Assembly: GCA_023436585.1 (NCBI GenBank)
Contig: JAEZIN010000018.1
Span: 62,001 to 126,000 of the forward strand
Length of the DNA stretch: 64,000 nucleotides
Direction: 5' to 3'
Origin: Bacillota bacterium
Lineage (GTDB): Bacteria; Bacillota; Clostridia; Christensenellales; Aristaeellaceae
Shown: in pieces, positions 22,956 through 31,186 of the stretch
Layout of the letters: each line of letters begins with the position of its first letter
How positions within the stretch are numbered: position 1 is the first letter of the stretch
The notes under the pieces: model-generated
What the model saw: the letters and a program-made list of their open reading frames with translations, nothing else
Told to the model about the DNA's origin: nothing
Databases searched by the model: none
Translations under genes and position numbers: made by a program

Positions 22956-25034
22956 TTAGGCTTTGGTTAAACCAGTAACTACATTAGAAGCGCTGCTATT
23001 TACTGCTCCGTCCGTTGCCTTAACCCTAAAGTCATAACTTGAAGAGGCTGCTAAACCTGTAACAATAACAGCAGTGCTGGTGTTTGCATTATCGCTAAAT
23101 AGCAGCCAATCTACAGACGAGGATAATTTGTACTCTATGATGTAATCCGCAAATAGAGATGCGGGAGCCGTCCACGACAAGCTAACTGAATTTTTTGTTA
23201 CTCCAGTAAAAGCCAGCTTAGCAGGCGCGTTAATGGTATAAACGCTTATAAAATTGAAACTTCCGATATCGGCAGAGACATTCCCGCTAAGATTTGGTTT
23301 ATAGTTCTTAGAAGTTGATTCATATAGAAATCCAGATATGGTTCCTCTAAAGTCATTTCCGATTATGACATTATAGTCGCTTCCACTGCGGACATGTAAT
23401 CCATACTTCGTTTGTCTTTTGTCTCTTACATCATAACAACGATTATTTACTATGGTATTACCGACACCAGACACTTCAATGCCGGATGTATTGGCGTTCT
23501 TTATTATATTTCCTGCGATGTGGGCATTCGCAGCACCTTGCTGTTGTATGATTCCTTTGTTTTTTGGGCTGTCGATCATATTGTCTATAATCTGTGTGTT
23601 GTTGCAACCGCTGGCAACAATTATACCACCGTCTTGTCCCGCAATTACCTTGTTATTGGAAACTGTGGCATTGGATGTACGGTTCAGATGAATTCCGCCG
23701 CCATACCCATTGGTATCTACAAGATTGCCTCTTAGCGAAATGTTATGAGCGCCGGAAACAAGAAGTCCATAATTTTGAGAATTTTTAATGGAGTTCCCTA
23801 CGACTTCGTGCGCAGAGCTGATGACCATACCGATATATCCCGAGTTTTCAATAAAGTTATCAGATACTATACTGCCATCTGCGTCTACGCTGATTCCAGA
23901 GTTGGCGGAGTTCAGCACGGTATTTTTTGATACGATTAGGTTGGTGTCAAACCTCTCCACCGACGCATGATAATCAACATAGATTCCGATATAGGGAGAG
24001 TTTAAAACGATATTGCTGGATATTTCAAAATTCCGCGGGTTTCGAACGCGTATCGCATTGGCAATTTGAGGATTGCTTGGATCGGCGGGGGGAAGAACGT
24101 ACAATATATTATCCTTGATTGAGCTGTTTGTTCCGTTATCTCTAAACTCCAGCAGGTGTTTGTTTTTCCCCACCTTGCCAAAACATATATTGTTGGTAAT
24201 GTGAATATTGGTGCCTCCAAAAACACCTATTGGAGCGTCAATGAGCATAATGTTCGATTCTACGTTTACATCCTCCGGCAATGACGGGCCAGTGCAACCC
24301 ACGCCGACCCCAGCGGTGTTAGGAATTCCAGCAAAAAGGTTGTGGTGTATGTTTACCCTTTTGATGATGTCTGTTGCCTTATTGGTTTCCAGGTCTACAT
24401 AGGAGTTTGCGGATCCCTCACATACGTTATCATGAATATCAATATCTGTAGCCCATGTGATCACGTAATGGGAACGCCCGGGATTATAGGAATGATTGCC
24501 AAATACACTTACATACTGAGAGCCGCCGCCAATATAAACAGCATCGTACTGCGGATTTAATAATCTGCAATTATGAACATCAATGTGTTTGCTATTCGTA
24601 ATATTTATGCAATGATAACAGCCGGATACACGAGTTCTGTTCCCATCTATTGTAAGCCCATCAATATCGACGTGCTCAACCAATGTCAAGTTGAAAATAC
24701 TTCTTTTCGTAGCTTTATTTGTACCATCATGCCCATTTGGGAAGGTGACAACACTGTTGGGCGACATAATGATTCTTGTGTGTGACCTGGGGCACAGATT
24801 ATATGTTACCATGTATGTTCCTTCCGGAAAGAATAAAGTGCCACCTTGCGCCAGGCTATTCAAGGCGTTTTGTATGCCTGTTGTGTCGTCATGCAGACCA
24901 TCGCCTTTAACATACTGTCCGTCGTTACACTTAAAGTTTTTTACATTTGCAGCCATGGCATCTATTCTTGCCCTGGCTATTGTATCCATGCCGATATTCT
25001 GTGGTTCAGGCATGCCTCCAAAAATTTCTGTCAT
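22956..25034 (-). CDS. Right-handed beta-helix protein with C-terminal fibronectin type III domain
   Basis: 692 residues from ATG 25034 (GGAG eight bases upstream; a GTG six bases earlier is too close). The N-terminus lacks a signal peptide. The segment KGDGLHDDTTGIQNALNSLAQGGTLFFPEGTY is the typical opening of pectate-lyase-3/tail-spike beta-helices, followed by about 20 coils with IDIHDN, VSVFGN and ISLRGN-type turns to ~residue 580, then an Fn3 domain (SVSLSWTAPASLFADYIIEYK...YDFRVKATDG). This suits a phage receptor-binding or tail-spike protein more than a secreted enzyme. It is A+T-rich and stands alone between attR and a decayed third att copy, so it is probably a leftover of an earlier insertion. 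Confidence 0.75.
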   Translation of the reverse strand: MTEIFGGMPEPQNIGMDTIARARIDAMAANVKNFKCNDGQYVKGDGLHDDTTGIQNALNSLAQGGTLFFPEGTYMVTYNLCPRSHTRIIMSPNSVVTFPNGHDGTNKATKRSIFNLTLVEHVDIDGLTIDGNRTRVSGCYHCINITNSKHIDVHNCRLLNPQYDAVYIGGGSQYVSVFGNHSYNPGRSHYVITWATDIDIHDNVCEGSANSYVDLETNKATDIIKRVNIHHNLFAGIPNTAGVGVGCTGPSLPEDVNVESNIMLIDAPIGVFGGTNIHITNNICFGKVGKNKHLLEFRDNGTNSSIKDNILYVLPPADPSNPQIANAIRVRNPRNFEISSNIVLNSPYIGIYVDYHASVERFDTNLIVSKNTVLNSANSGISVDADGSIVSDNFIENSGYIGMVISSAHEVVGNSIKNSQNYGLLVSGAHNISLRGNLVDTNGYGGGIHLNRTSNATVSNNKVIAGQDGGIIVASGCNNTQIIDNMIDSPKNKGIIQQQGAANAHIAGNIIKNANTSGIEVSGVGNTIVNNRCYDVRDKRQTKYGLHVRSGSDYNVIIGNDFRGTISGFLYESTSKNYKPNLSGNVSADIGSFNFISVYTINAPAKLAFTGVTKNSVSLSWTAPASLFADYIIEYKLSSSVDWLLFSDNANTSTAVIVTGLAASSSYDFRVKATDGAVNSSASNVVTGLTKA

Positions 25035-25187
25035 ATCCACTTCTCCATTTAATCAAAGCTGCCATGATTACTCATACTGCCAAGTCAAAAAAACCACCTT
25101 ATGACACATGAGTATATGCCATAAGGTACGTGATTTAGACAGCATGATATCTATGATTTGCGCACTTTTCAATGAGTAAAGAAGATG

Positions 25188-25222
25188 AAGGTCACGGGTT
25201 CAGATCCTGCTAGGCATACAAA
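25188..25222 (+). pseudogene. Decayed third copy of the tRNA-Arg(CCG) 3' end
   Basis: About 35 bases match the att core with several substitutions and one deletion in CCA (AAGGTCAC, GGTTC, ATCCTGC and GGCATAC are kept). It is followed by the same CCCTGTAATCTCA-type hairpin as attL. It cannot form a tRNA. It most likely marks the right end of an older integration at this tRNA, with the beta-helix gene inside it. Confidence 0.7.
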
Positions 25223-25228
25223 TGAAAA

Positions 25229-25258
25229 ACCCTGTAATCTCAGTGGTTACAGGGTTTT
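25229..25258 (+). terminator. Hairpin terminator after the decayed att copy
   Basis: ACCCTGTAA (25229-25237) pairs with TTACAGGGT (25247-25255), followed by TTT. It differs from the attL terminator at only a few loop positions. Confidence 0.7.
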
Positions 25259-25389
25259 GCTTATTTAGTTTTTATCTGTAGGATGAATAGGTAGTGGTGA
25301 TAAACAGCCAAAAAAGATGCAGCCCGCTCTACCGTTTCAGTGCAAAAAAAAGCTCCTTACCGTTTCCGGCAAGGGCTTTTATCATTAGC

Positions 25390-25689
25390 TCAGTACCTGG
25401 GGTTCTGCCTGGCAAAGCAATCACGGCAATAGACAGGCTTATCACCACGGGGCTGGAAGGGCACTTGCGTGGGGCGGCCGCAGCCATCGCAGATTACTTC
25501 GTACATTTGACGGGAAGCATTGCCCCTGTCATTTCGTCCTCCGCTGCTATTACGCTTAGCGGCCCTGCAGGCGGGGCAGCGGCTGGGTTCATTGGTAAAT
25601 CCCTTCTCAGCAAAGAAAGCTTGTTCAGAGGCGGTGAAGGCGAATTCGGCGCCGCAATCCCGGCAGGTCAGTGTCTTGTCCGTGTACAT
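25390..25689 (-). CDS. Small zinc-ribbon protein with two CxxC pairs
   Basis: 99 residues behind AGGAGGTATTTTC. The N-terminal ribbon CRDCGAEFAFTASEQAFFAEKGF...CPACR matches the probable zinc-ribbon (zf-trcl) family, and the C-terminal part YEVICDGCGRPTQVPFQPRGDKPVYCRDCF is the CxxC-x17-CxxC type domain often fused to it. A glycine/arginine-rich linker joins them. Members are common, small, cytoplasmic proteins of unknown function in Clostridia. It stands alone, just outside the island remnants. Confidence 0.8.
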   Translation of the reverse strand: MYTDKTLTCRDCGAEFAFTASEQAFFAEKGFTNEPSRCPACRAAKRNSSGGRNDRGNASRQMYEVICDGCGRPTQVPFQPRGDKPVYCRDCFARQNPRY

Positions 25690-26012
25690 GAAAATACCTC
25701 CTGATTCTTGTCCAGTCGTTTTGAATTTTCGTCGTTACAAATGGCTCCATAAGCTGTCACTGGACATTCCATGAACCCAAGAGGTGCACTTGAAACAACT
25801 AATACGTGAACCATATAATTATACCATACTTTCCGATTGAAAAACATTATTTGAAAAGTGTTTTTTTTAGCCTCGTATGGGCATTGTCAGCCGTCTGGCT
25901 TTTATTTTTCCACATCTCGACTCGCTGTATATTTCCGTTCAAATATATGATAAAATCATGCCGAAATCCATCGTGCACACGAATGATACAGCATATGAAA
26001 GGAGCAGTTCCC

Positions 26013-26279
26013 ATGAACAACACCGGGTACGCACCGATGGGAATGTCCTGCCCAAGGTGCGGCAGCAGAAACACGAATGTGCAGGCGGTATCCATTACAA
26101 AGACAAAGCATCACGGCCTGATCTACTGGCTGTTTTTCGGCTGGCTGATCGACCTGATGCTCTGGTTTTTCCTGTTCGTTCCCCGCCTGCTTGTTGCACT
26201 GTTCAGATCAAGGAGGATCACGACAAAGGTCAAAAGCTACGCCGTGTGCCAAAGCTGCGGACATCATTGGAGAGTATGA
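26013..26279 (+). CDS. Small membrane protein with a split zinc ribbon
   Basis: 88 residues from ATG 26013 behind GAAAGGAGCAG. CPRCGS near the N-terminus and CQSCGHHW near the C-terminus would form one zinc ribbon, separated by a hydrophobic segment LIYWLFFGWLIDLMLWFFLFVPRLLVALF that is one long or two short membrane helices. This arrangement is seen in LITAF-like or zinc-ribbon membrane proteins of Firmicutes; function is unknown. A longer in-frame reading from 25806 has no ribosome site. Confidence 0.7.
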   Translation: MNNTGYAPMGMSCPRCGSRNTNVQAVSITKTKHHGLIYWLFFGWLIDLMLWFFLFVPRLLVALFRSRRITTKVKSYAVCQSCGHHWRV

Positions 26280-26408
26280 TCGCGTTCATCCTGCCATCAT
26301 GTTTATGACAAGCGCTTTAAGCATGCATTGATATTTGCATCGGCAAATGAGAGCATGTCTTCCTTCCCCGACTCCCCCACCTCTTTCATAAAGCATTCAT
26401 AATACGAA

Positions 26409-26440
26409 AAGCCCTGCAGCCTCATTAACTGCAGGGTTTT
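26409..26440. terminator. Probably bidirectional terminator
   Basis: An 8-bp perfect stem (26412-26419 with 26429-26436) is followed by TTTT on the plus strand and by CTTTTCG on the minus strand. It lies between the convergent zinc-ribbon gene and the hydrogenase operon and can serve both. Confidence 0.7.
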
Positions 26441-26490
26441 ATCGCATCTATGCGCTTTCTTGAATGAATTCAAAATAGCTTTCTGCACCG

Positions 26491-27006
26491 TTATTCCTGA
26501 TTACCCCCGAGCACATCCCGGATGACCTGCTTCAATGCTCCGCTCAATCCCCGGGCTGCTGCCTGCATCTCATCCGTCATGGCGGTATCAAACTCTATGC
26601 TCTTGTACTGTATGCCCAGCAATGTCACATCGGCGCCTGTCTCTTGCGCAAGATAACTGATCATCACGCGCAAGGGGAGCATGTGGGAGCAGAACGTAGG
26701 TCCGCCAACATCCTCCGGTTGAATCTCCACAACGGTACCCGGTGCCTTTCCCACATCTGCCGCGTCGATGGCGACTAGGTGTGTGGGGCAAAACCGTTTG
26801 ATCTTGCCGCTGTAGTTTTCGGGCGCCGTTTCCCCGGGGCAAAGCAGCAGGTCAGGCCATAGCGTTTGATCGAAGGCCGCCTGCAATTCCTCCACAACGG
26901 CCATGCCGGCGGCATCGTCACCCCGGAGCGTGGAGCCGGCCCCCAATACGGCAAGCCTGCCCGCGCCGTTCAACCGTTCCTTCAGGTACTCATATAAGGA
27001 TTCCAA
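26491..27006 (-). CDS. hycI: Hydrogenase maturation endopeptidase, HycI type
   Basis: 171 residues starting at TTG 27006, immediately after the ferredoxin-subunit stop (TGATTG) with AAGGTGG upstream. This nickel-sensing protease cuts the C-terminal peptide from the hydrogenase large subunit after NiFe insertion. The family's metal ligands are visible: Asp in GAGSTLRGDDAAGM, Asp in LVAIDAADVG, His in CSHMLPLRVM. The GIQYKSIEF strand near the C-terminus is also characteristic. Being the last gene of the hydrogenase operon, it is dedicated to that enzyme. Confidence 0.92.
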   Translation of the reverse strand: MESLYEYLKERLNGAGRLAVLGAGSTLRGDDAAGMAVVEELQAAFDQTLWPDLLLCPGETAPENYSGKIKRFCPTHLVAIDAADVGKAPGTVVEIQPEDVGGPTFCSHMLPLRVMISYLAQETGADVTLLGIQYKSIEFDTAMTDEMQAAARGLSGALKQVIRDVLGGNQE

Positions 27007-27354
27007 TCAAATATCCACCTTCAAAGATGCTTTATCCCGGCTGGCCAGTTCGAAGTGGGTCGTATTCTCCAGCGCATCCTTGTTGCAGGAATCCACGCAC
27101 TGTCCGCAATAAATGCATTTGTCCATCTGCACGGTGGCTTTGAACTGCTTGTCGGCCACCTTCTCGATGGTGATGGCGTTGCTGGGGCAGACGCGTACGC
27201 AAAGCTTGCAGCCCACGCATTTTTCACTGTCAAACTTCAAAGCGCCGCGGAAGTTTTCCGCCACCTTTGCTTTGACGGCGGGGTACATCACCGTGTCCGC
27301 TTTTTTGACCATCATGCCCATCAGGTAGGGAACCATTTTGCCAAGGGTTTTCAT
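27007..27354 (-). CDS. Hydrogenase subunit with two [4Fe-4S] clusters (EchF/NuoI-like)
   Basis: 115 residues. Two ferredoxin motifs, CVGCKLCVRVCP and CIYCGQCVDSCN, give two [4Fe-4S] clusters that pass electrons from reduced ferredoxin to the small subunit. The N-terminal part (MVPYLMGMMVKKADTVMYP) probably packs on the membrane module, as in NuoI and EchF. It overlaps the NuoH-like gene by four bases (translational coupling) and abuts hycI. The second motif ends CN instead of CP, a minor departure. Confidence 0.93.
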   Translation of the reverse strand: MKTLGKMVPYLMGMMVKKADTVMYPAVKAKVAENFRGALKFDSEKCVGCKLCVRVCPSNAITIEKVADKQFKATVQMDKCIYCGQCVDSCNKDALENTTHFELASRDKASLKVDI

Positions 27355-28298
27355 GTGAACAGAACTCCTCTTACGATCAGGTCGATCAATATCTGCAAAA
27401 TAGAAATCGGCGCCAGCACCTTCCAGCAGAAGGTGATCATCTGGTCCAGGCGGAACCTGGCCAGGGCGGCCCGCATCAGCGCCAGCAGGAACACCACGCC
27501 AAAGACTTTTACAAGGAACAGAACGAATCCGATAAACGCGTTGTCATGAATGAAAATAGGAAAGAAGATGGCGGCGATGAGTGCGGATACAACCACCAAT
27601 TCGGCGTTGAGCGTCATCTTGAACATCGCCAGCAGCCTGCCTGAATATTCGGTAAAGGTGCCGCCCACGATTTCCGTTTCCGCGTCGGGGATGTCAAAGG
27701 GAACGCGCTCCAGCTTGCCCTGGGCGGAGAAGATGGAGACCAGCAGGCCCGGCAGGTTCACCAGGATCAGCCAGGGGTTCTCGTGATAGAACATGGCCAT
27801 GCCGCTGATGGACCATGTGCCGGCCAGCAGCGCCGGACCCAGTAGCGCCATATAAAAGGGCACTTCGTAGGCGAAAAGCTGCGTCATGGCACGGATGGCG
27901 CCAATTTCCGCGTACAGGGAGGTAGAGAACCAGCCCGCCAGGAAAAACGTCATGGTGGGTATGGTCAGGAAATACATCACCACGATCAAATCACTGTCAA
28001 AGGGCTGCAGCGACTGGGTGCTCCAGATGGGAACATACAGAAACGACGCGGCGGTGGCGGCCAGGGCGAACACGGGGATGGCGCGGAACAGCTTTGAGTC
28101 CGCCTCCCTGGGGATCACCGTCTCCTTGGACAAAAGCTTTAACAGGTCGGCCAAGGGCTGGTACCAGGGCGGTCCCACCCTGTTTTGCAACCTGGCGTAC
28201 AGCTTCCTGTCGACATACTCAAACACCAGGGAGATGACGCTTAAAAATAAGAAACCCGGATATACAAGAATATGGAACAGGGCGAGCCCCACGGTCAT
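27351..28298 (-). CDS. Hydrogenase membrane subunit, NuoH/EchB-like
   Basis: 315 residues from ATG 28298, preceded by GGAAAGAGG; a TTG-initiated extension to 28361 is hydrophilic and unlikely. About eight membrane helices. The quinone-site-related loop of complex I has its counterpart in EYVDRKLYARLQNRVGPPWYQPLADLLKLLSKE and in the acidic loop PFDIPDAETEIVGGTFTEYSGR. In group 4 hydrogenases this subunit connects the catalytic arm to ion translocation. It is followed by the overlapping ferredoxin-like gene and preceded by the large subunit gene. Confidence 0.93.
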   Translation of the reverse strand: MTVGLALFHILVYPGFLFLSVISLVFEYVDRKLYARLQNRVGPPWYQPLADLLKLLSKETVIPREADSKLFRAIPVFALAATAASFLYVPIWSTQSLQPFDSDLIVVMYFLTIPTMTFFLAGWFSTSLYAEIGAIRAMTQLFAYEVPFYMALLGPALLAGTWSISGMAMFYHENPWLILVNLPGLLVSIFSAQGKLERVPFDIPDAETEIVGGTFTEYSGRLLAMFKMTLNAELVVVSALIAAIFFPIFIHDNAFIGFVLFLVKVFGVVFLLALMRAALARFRLDQMITFCWKVLAPISILQILIDLIVRGVLFT

Positions 28299-28383
28299 CA
28301 ATCCTCTTTCCTGCTTTTGCGTTTGGTCATCCTCATGCTTTGGGGCGGGATGAGAATCCAACGCCGTTCAACTGCCAAGGCAA

Positions 28384-29580
28384 TCAGCGCTTGCTTAAAT
28401 CAAGGCCCTGCTTCCCGTACCAGTCGATGCTGTACTGGCGAAGACCCTCCCAGTTGAACATGTTTTCCCTGCCGGAGGAACCATCCTTCACGCGGATCAT
28501 GCGGTCGGTGCAGGAGAAGCACGGATCGATGGCCGCGATAATGATGGGCACGTCCGCCAGGTATCCGCCTTCGATCATGTGCGCAATCGCGGCCGAGTTG
28601 GCCAGCGTAGGGGCGCGCACCTTTACGCGTTCCGGCTTGTCGGTGCCGTTGGAACGGACATAGTGCAGGTCTTCTCCGCGGGGCGCTTCATACCGGCTGA
28701 CGGCCTCGCCTGCCGGGATCCTGGTGGGAACCTTCACGCTCAGCGGACCATCTGGCATTTCCCGGATCACCTGGCGGCAAATCTTGTAGCTTTCCATCAG
28801 TTCCAGCACGCGGACGACGGTCCTGCCGAACACGTCGGCATGCTCATCCGTGATGACTTTGAAATCCAGCTCGCTGTAGATGCCGTACGGATCGTCCTTG
28901 CGAACGTCCCTTGCCACGCCGGAGGCGCGCAGCACAGGCCCGACGGCGCCAAATTTCAGCCCATCCTCCCTGGATAGCTTGCCCACCCCGGAAAGGCGGA
29001 GCACCACGGTGCGCTCCTCCAGAATGGTCTTCTGGTAATATTCGGTACGCGCCTGTAATTGATCCAGCGCTTCCAGCACCTTTTCAGCCTGCTCGGGGGT
29101 GATGTCCCTGCGCACGCCGCCCAGGGTGTTCATGCCATAATTGACACGGTTGCCGGTGAGCATCTCCAGGACGTCCATCACGATCTCGCGGTCTTTCCAG
29201 GCATACATGAACAGCGTCATAAAGCCGATTTCATGCCCGGCGATGCCCAGCCAGAGAAGATGGCTGTGTATGCGCTCCAGCTCGCCAATCAGCGCCCGCA
29301 GATACAGCGCGCGCCTGGGCACTTCCACCCCGGCGATGGTTTCCACCGTCTGCACATAGCAGGTGGAATGCGAATGGGAGCAGATGCCGCAGATGCGTTC
29401 CAGAAGGTATATGTTTTGAAGATAAGTCCTGCTCTCCGTAGCCTTTTCCATGCCACGGTGATTATAGCCGATACCCACGGCCGCCGCCGCCACGCGCTCC
29501 CCTTCCAGGAGCAGGGTAAAGCTTTCCGGCTCTTCCAGCGCGGGATGCTGCGGACCCAGGGGAACTACCATTTTTGCCAT
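28384..29580 (-). CDS. [NiFe]-hydrogenase group 4 large (catalytic) subunit, NuoD/EchE-like
   Basis: 398 residues. The four nickel ligands are present: Cys64 and Cys67 in ERICGICSHSHS and Cys354 and Cys357 in DPCFSCTDR. A NuoD-type fold is evident (GPQHPALEEPESF, GMEKATESRTYLQ, RIHSHLLWLG). A 38-residue C-terminal extension follows Arg360; in E. coli HycE the homologous extension is removed after Arg in the same R-M context, so HycI at the end of this operon should process it. The enzyme should reduce protons with ferredoxin electrons, or the reverse. Confidence 0.95.
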   Translation of the reverse strand: MAKMVVPLGPQHPALEEPESFTLLLEGERVAAAAVGIGYNHRGMEKATESRTYLQNIYLLERICGICSHSHSTCYVQTVETIAGVEVPRRALYLRALIGELERIHSHLLWLGIAGHEIGFMTLFMYAWKDREIVMDVLEMLTGNRVNYGMNTLGGVRRDITPEQAEKVLEALDQLQARTEYYQKTILEERTVVLRLSGVGKLSREDGLKFGAVGPVLRASGVARDVRKDDPYGIYSELDFKVITDEHADVFGRTVVRVLELMESYKICRQVIREMPDGPLSVKVPTRIPAGEAVSRYEAPRGEDLHYVRSNGTDKPERVKVRAPTLANSAAIAHMIEGGYLADVPIIIAAIDPCFSCTDRMIRVKDGSSGRENMFNWEGLRQYSIDWYGKQGLDLSKR

Positions 29581-29590
29581 ACAAGCTCTC

Positions 29591-30064
29591 CTACTCTTCG
29601 GTCTTGCGCGGTTCCGGTGTCCAATCCTTGCGCAGAGGGTACTGCCCCTTGGGCCAGTTATCCGGCAGCGGATACTGCCTGCCTTCCGGCAGCCCCTCCA
29701 CCGTTACACCCAGCAGACCCTCCAGCTCGCGCTCGTAAAACGAGGAACCCTGGTAAATGGGTAAAACGGACGCAATAACAGGGTTGTCCTTGGGCACTTT
29801 CAATTTCAAATTCAGAAGAATGCCTTCCGTATTGGCGATGTGGTACAGGAACTCGTATTCCGTACCCGCATCCAGGCCGGTGATGGTGCAAAGGTGGCCA
29901 AAGCCAAGCTCATGCGCCGCATAACCGATCACATCCAGAAAGATGTCGCCGGGCACATCCAGAAATATCCTGCGAACGGTCACCTTTGCCTTATCCGCAT
30001 CAAGGGCGGGGAACTGCTCCTTCAAGCGGCTTACAACCTGCGTTTCCTTTTCCAAAGCGGTCAC
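29591..30064 (-). CDS. Hydrogenase subunit, NuoC/EchD-like
   Basis: 157 residues. The 30-kDa complex I-type signature is seen as ELEGLLGVTVEGLPEGRQYPLPDNWPKGQYPLRKDW near the C-terminus, and the alpha/beta first half has HELGFGHLCTITGLD. It is the non-catalytic peripheral subunit that binds the large subunit. It lies ten bases before the large-subunit gene and seven after the small-subunit gene, the same order as in Ech and complex I operons. Confidence 0.9.
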   Translation of the reverse strand: MTALEKETQVVSRLKEQFPALDADKAKVTVRRIFLDVPGDIFLDVIGYAAHELGFGHLCTITGLDAGTEYEFLYHIANTEGILLNLKLKVPKDNPVIASVLPIYQGSSFYERELEGLLGVTVEGLPEGRQYPLPDNWPKGQYPLRKDWTPEPRKTEE

Positions 30065-30071
30065 CTCCAGG

Positions 30072-30503
30072 TCACTTTTTCAAACCTTCCAGCAATTTGA
30101 CAACACCGTCGATGATCGCTTCCGGCTTGGCTGGGCAGCCGGGGACGTACATGTCCACCGGGATGGCCGTATCAATGCCGCCTTCCACGCAATAACAGCC
30201 GTCATACACACCGGCCGAGCAGGCGCAGGTGCCAACGGCCACCACGAACTTGGGTTCGGGCATCTGTTCGTAAATGGTTTTCAGGCGGTCCCTCTGCTGC
30301 ATTGTAACCGGTCCGGAGCAAATCAACACATCGGCGTGGCGCGGTGTGCCTTTCAACTGAACGCCGAAACGCTCCACGTCGTATCTTGGCGTCAGGGCTG
30401 CCAGCAGTTCGATATCGCACGCATTGCAAGCCCCGGAATTAAAATGAATAATCCATGGGGATTTCAATCGTGCCCAATTGATAATCCTGTCTACCGTCGT
30501 CAT
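30072..30503 (-). CDS. Hydrogenase small subunit, NuoB/EchC-like
   Basis: 143 residues. Four cysteines for the proximal [4Fe-4S] cluster are visible: GACNACDIE (two), VGTCACSAG and YVPGCPAKPEAI. It passes electrons from the ferredoxin-like subunit to the NiFe site. There is no signal peptide, as expected for cytoplasm-facing group 4 enzymes. The gene begins four bases after the NuoA-like gene stops. Confidence 0.94.
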   Translation of the reverse strand: MTTVDRIINWARLKSPWIIHFNSGACNACDIELLAALTPRYDVERFGVQLKGTPRHADVLICSGPVTMQQRDRLKTIYEQMPEPKFVVAVGTCACSAGVYDGCYCVEGGIDTAIPVDMYVPGCPAKPEAIIDGVVKLLEGLKK

Positions 30504-30507
30504 TGTA

Positions 30508-30828
30508 CTACCTCCGCAGCAGCATGAACAGCGCCAGCACCGTCACGCCAAGATATACCGCCGACGTGATGCTCAACCCGCCGGGGTCGGTTGCCACCAC
30601 CAGCGCGATTACGTGCATGATGGTAAAGAAAAAGGCAAATTTGAAAAATTGGGAATACTCGGGCTGCCCCTGGTTTTCCGGCATGTCCTCGCCGCAGGCA
30701 TAGGCCTTCAGCTTGCCGTGGGATTCGGTTCCACGCGCCGCGATCCTTTTGGATACGGCGGAAACGCCCAAGGACAGGAGCAGGTAAATGATAAACGTTA
30801 CGGGCGGCGCCAGAAGAATGGTTTGCAT
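30508..30828 (-). CDS. NuoA-like membrane subunit of the hydrogenase complex
   Basis: 106 residues from ATG 30828 behind TTGGAGG. Three membrane helices are predicted (TILLAPPVTFIIYLLLSL, FFKFAFFFTIMHVIALVV, SAVYLGVTVLALFMLL) and the loop between the first two has KAYACGEDMPENQGQPEYSQFF, which resembles the YECG-containing loop of NuoA. Standard six-subunit Ech lacks such a protein, so this marks the enzyme as a larger complex-I-like variety. Confidence 0.7.
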   Translation of the reverse strand: MQTILLAPPVTFIIYLLLSLGVSAVSKRIAARGTESHGKLKAYACGEDMPENQGQPEYSQFFKFAFFFTIMHVIALVVATDPGGLSITSAVYLGVTVLALFMLLRR

Positions 30829-30877
30829 AATCGGCCTCCAATATCGCAAGCTGCTTTCAAGATCGCCTTGCCGGCAG

Positions 30878-31186
30878 CTAACCTTTCAAATTGTTCAGCT
30901 TCTTTGTGTCCAGCGAACCGTTGGCCTTGTATACGCCAAAGAGGATGCCCACCGCCACCACCAGGATCATAACCTCAATGACGATGATCGTTACAACATA
31001 CGCCTGGGCGGCAGCCATGTTTCCGGTCATGTAGCCCGCGCCGATCATCAGCAGCGTGACGGCCTTGGTGAGGATTTCCACCGAGATCAGTATCCGCATG
31101 AGGTTGCGTGTCACCACCATGCTGTAAAAGCCAATGGCCAACAGCAGCAGCGCGGCAATGATAAAAAGGGTAAACAGCAGCGTCAT
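30878..31186 (-). CDS. NuoK/MnhC-like membrane subunit
   Basis: 102 residues and three helices: LFTLFIIAALLLLAIGFYSMV, ILISVEILTKAVTLLMIGAGY and VVTIIVIEVMILVVAVGILFGVY. Glutamates inside helices 2 (SVEIL) and 3 (VIEVM) match the ion-pathway glutamates of NuoK/MrpC. It overlaps the upstream NuoJ-like gene by four bases. Confidence 0.85.
   Translation of the reverse strand: MTLLFTLFIIAALLLLAIGFYSMVVTRNLMRILISVEILTKAVTLLMIGAGYMTGNMAAAQAYVVTIIVIEVMILVVAVGILFGVYKANGSLDTKKLNNLKG

Noticed and set aside
25188..25222. Third tRNA-Arg(CCG)-like sequence as a working tRNA
   Set aside because: Only part of the 3' half is present, with substitutions in the T arm and a broken CCA.
26303..26488. 61-residue minus-strand frame downstream of hycI
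   Set aside because: It runs through the bidirectional terminator and has no ribosome site.
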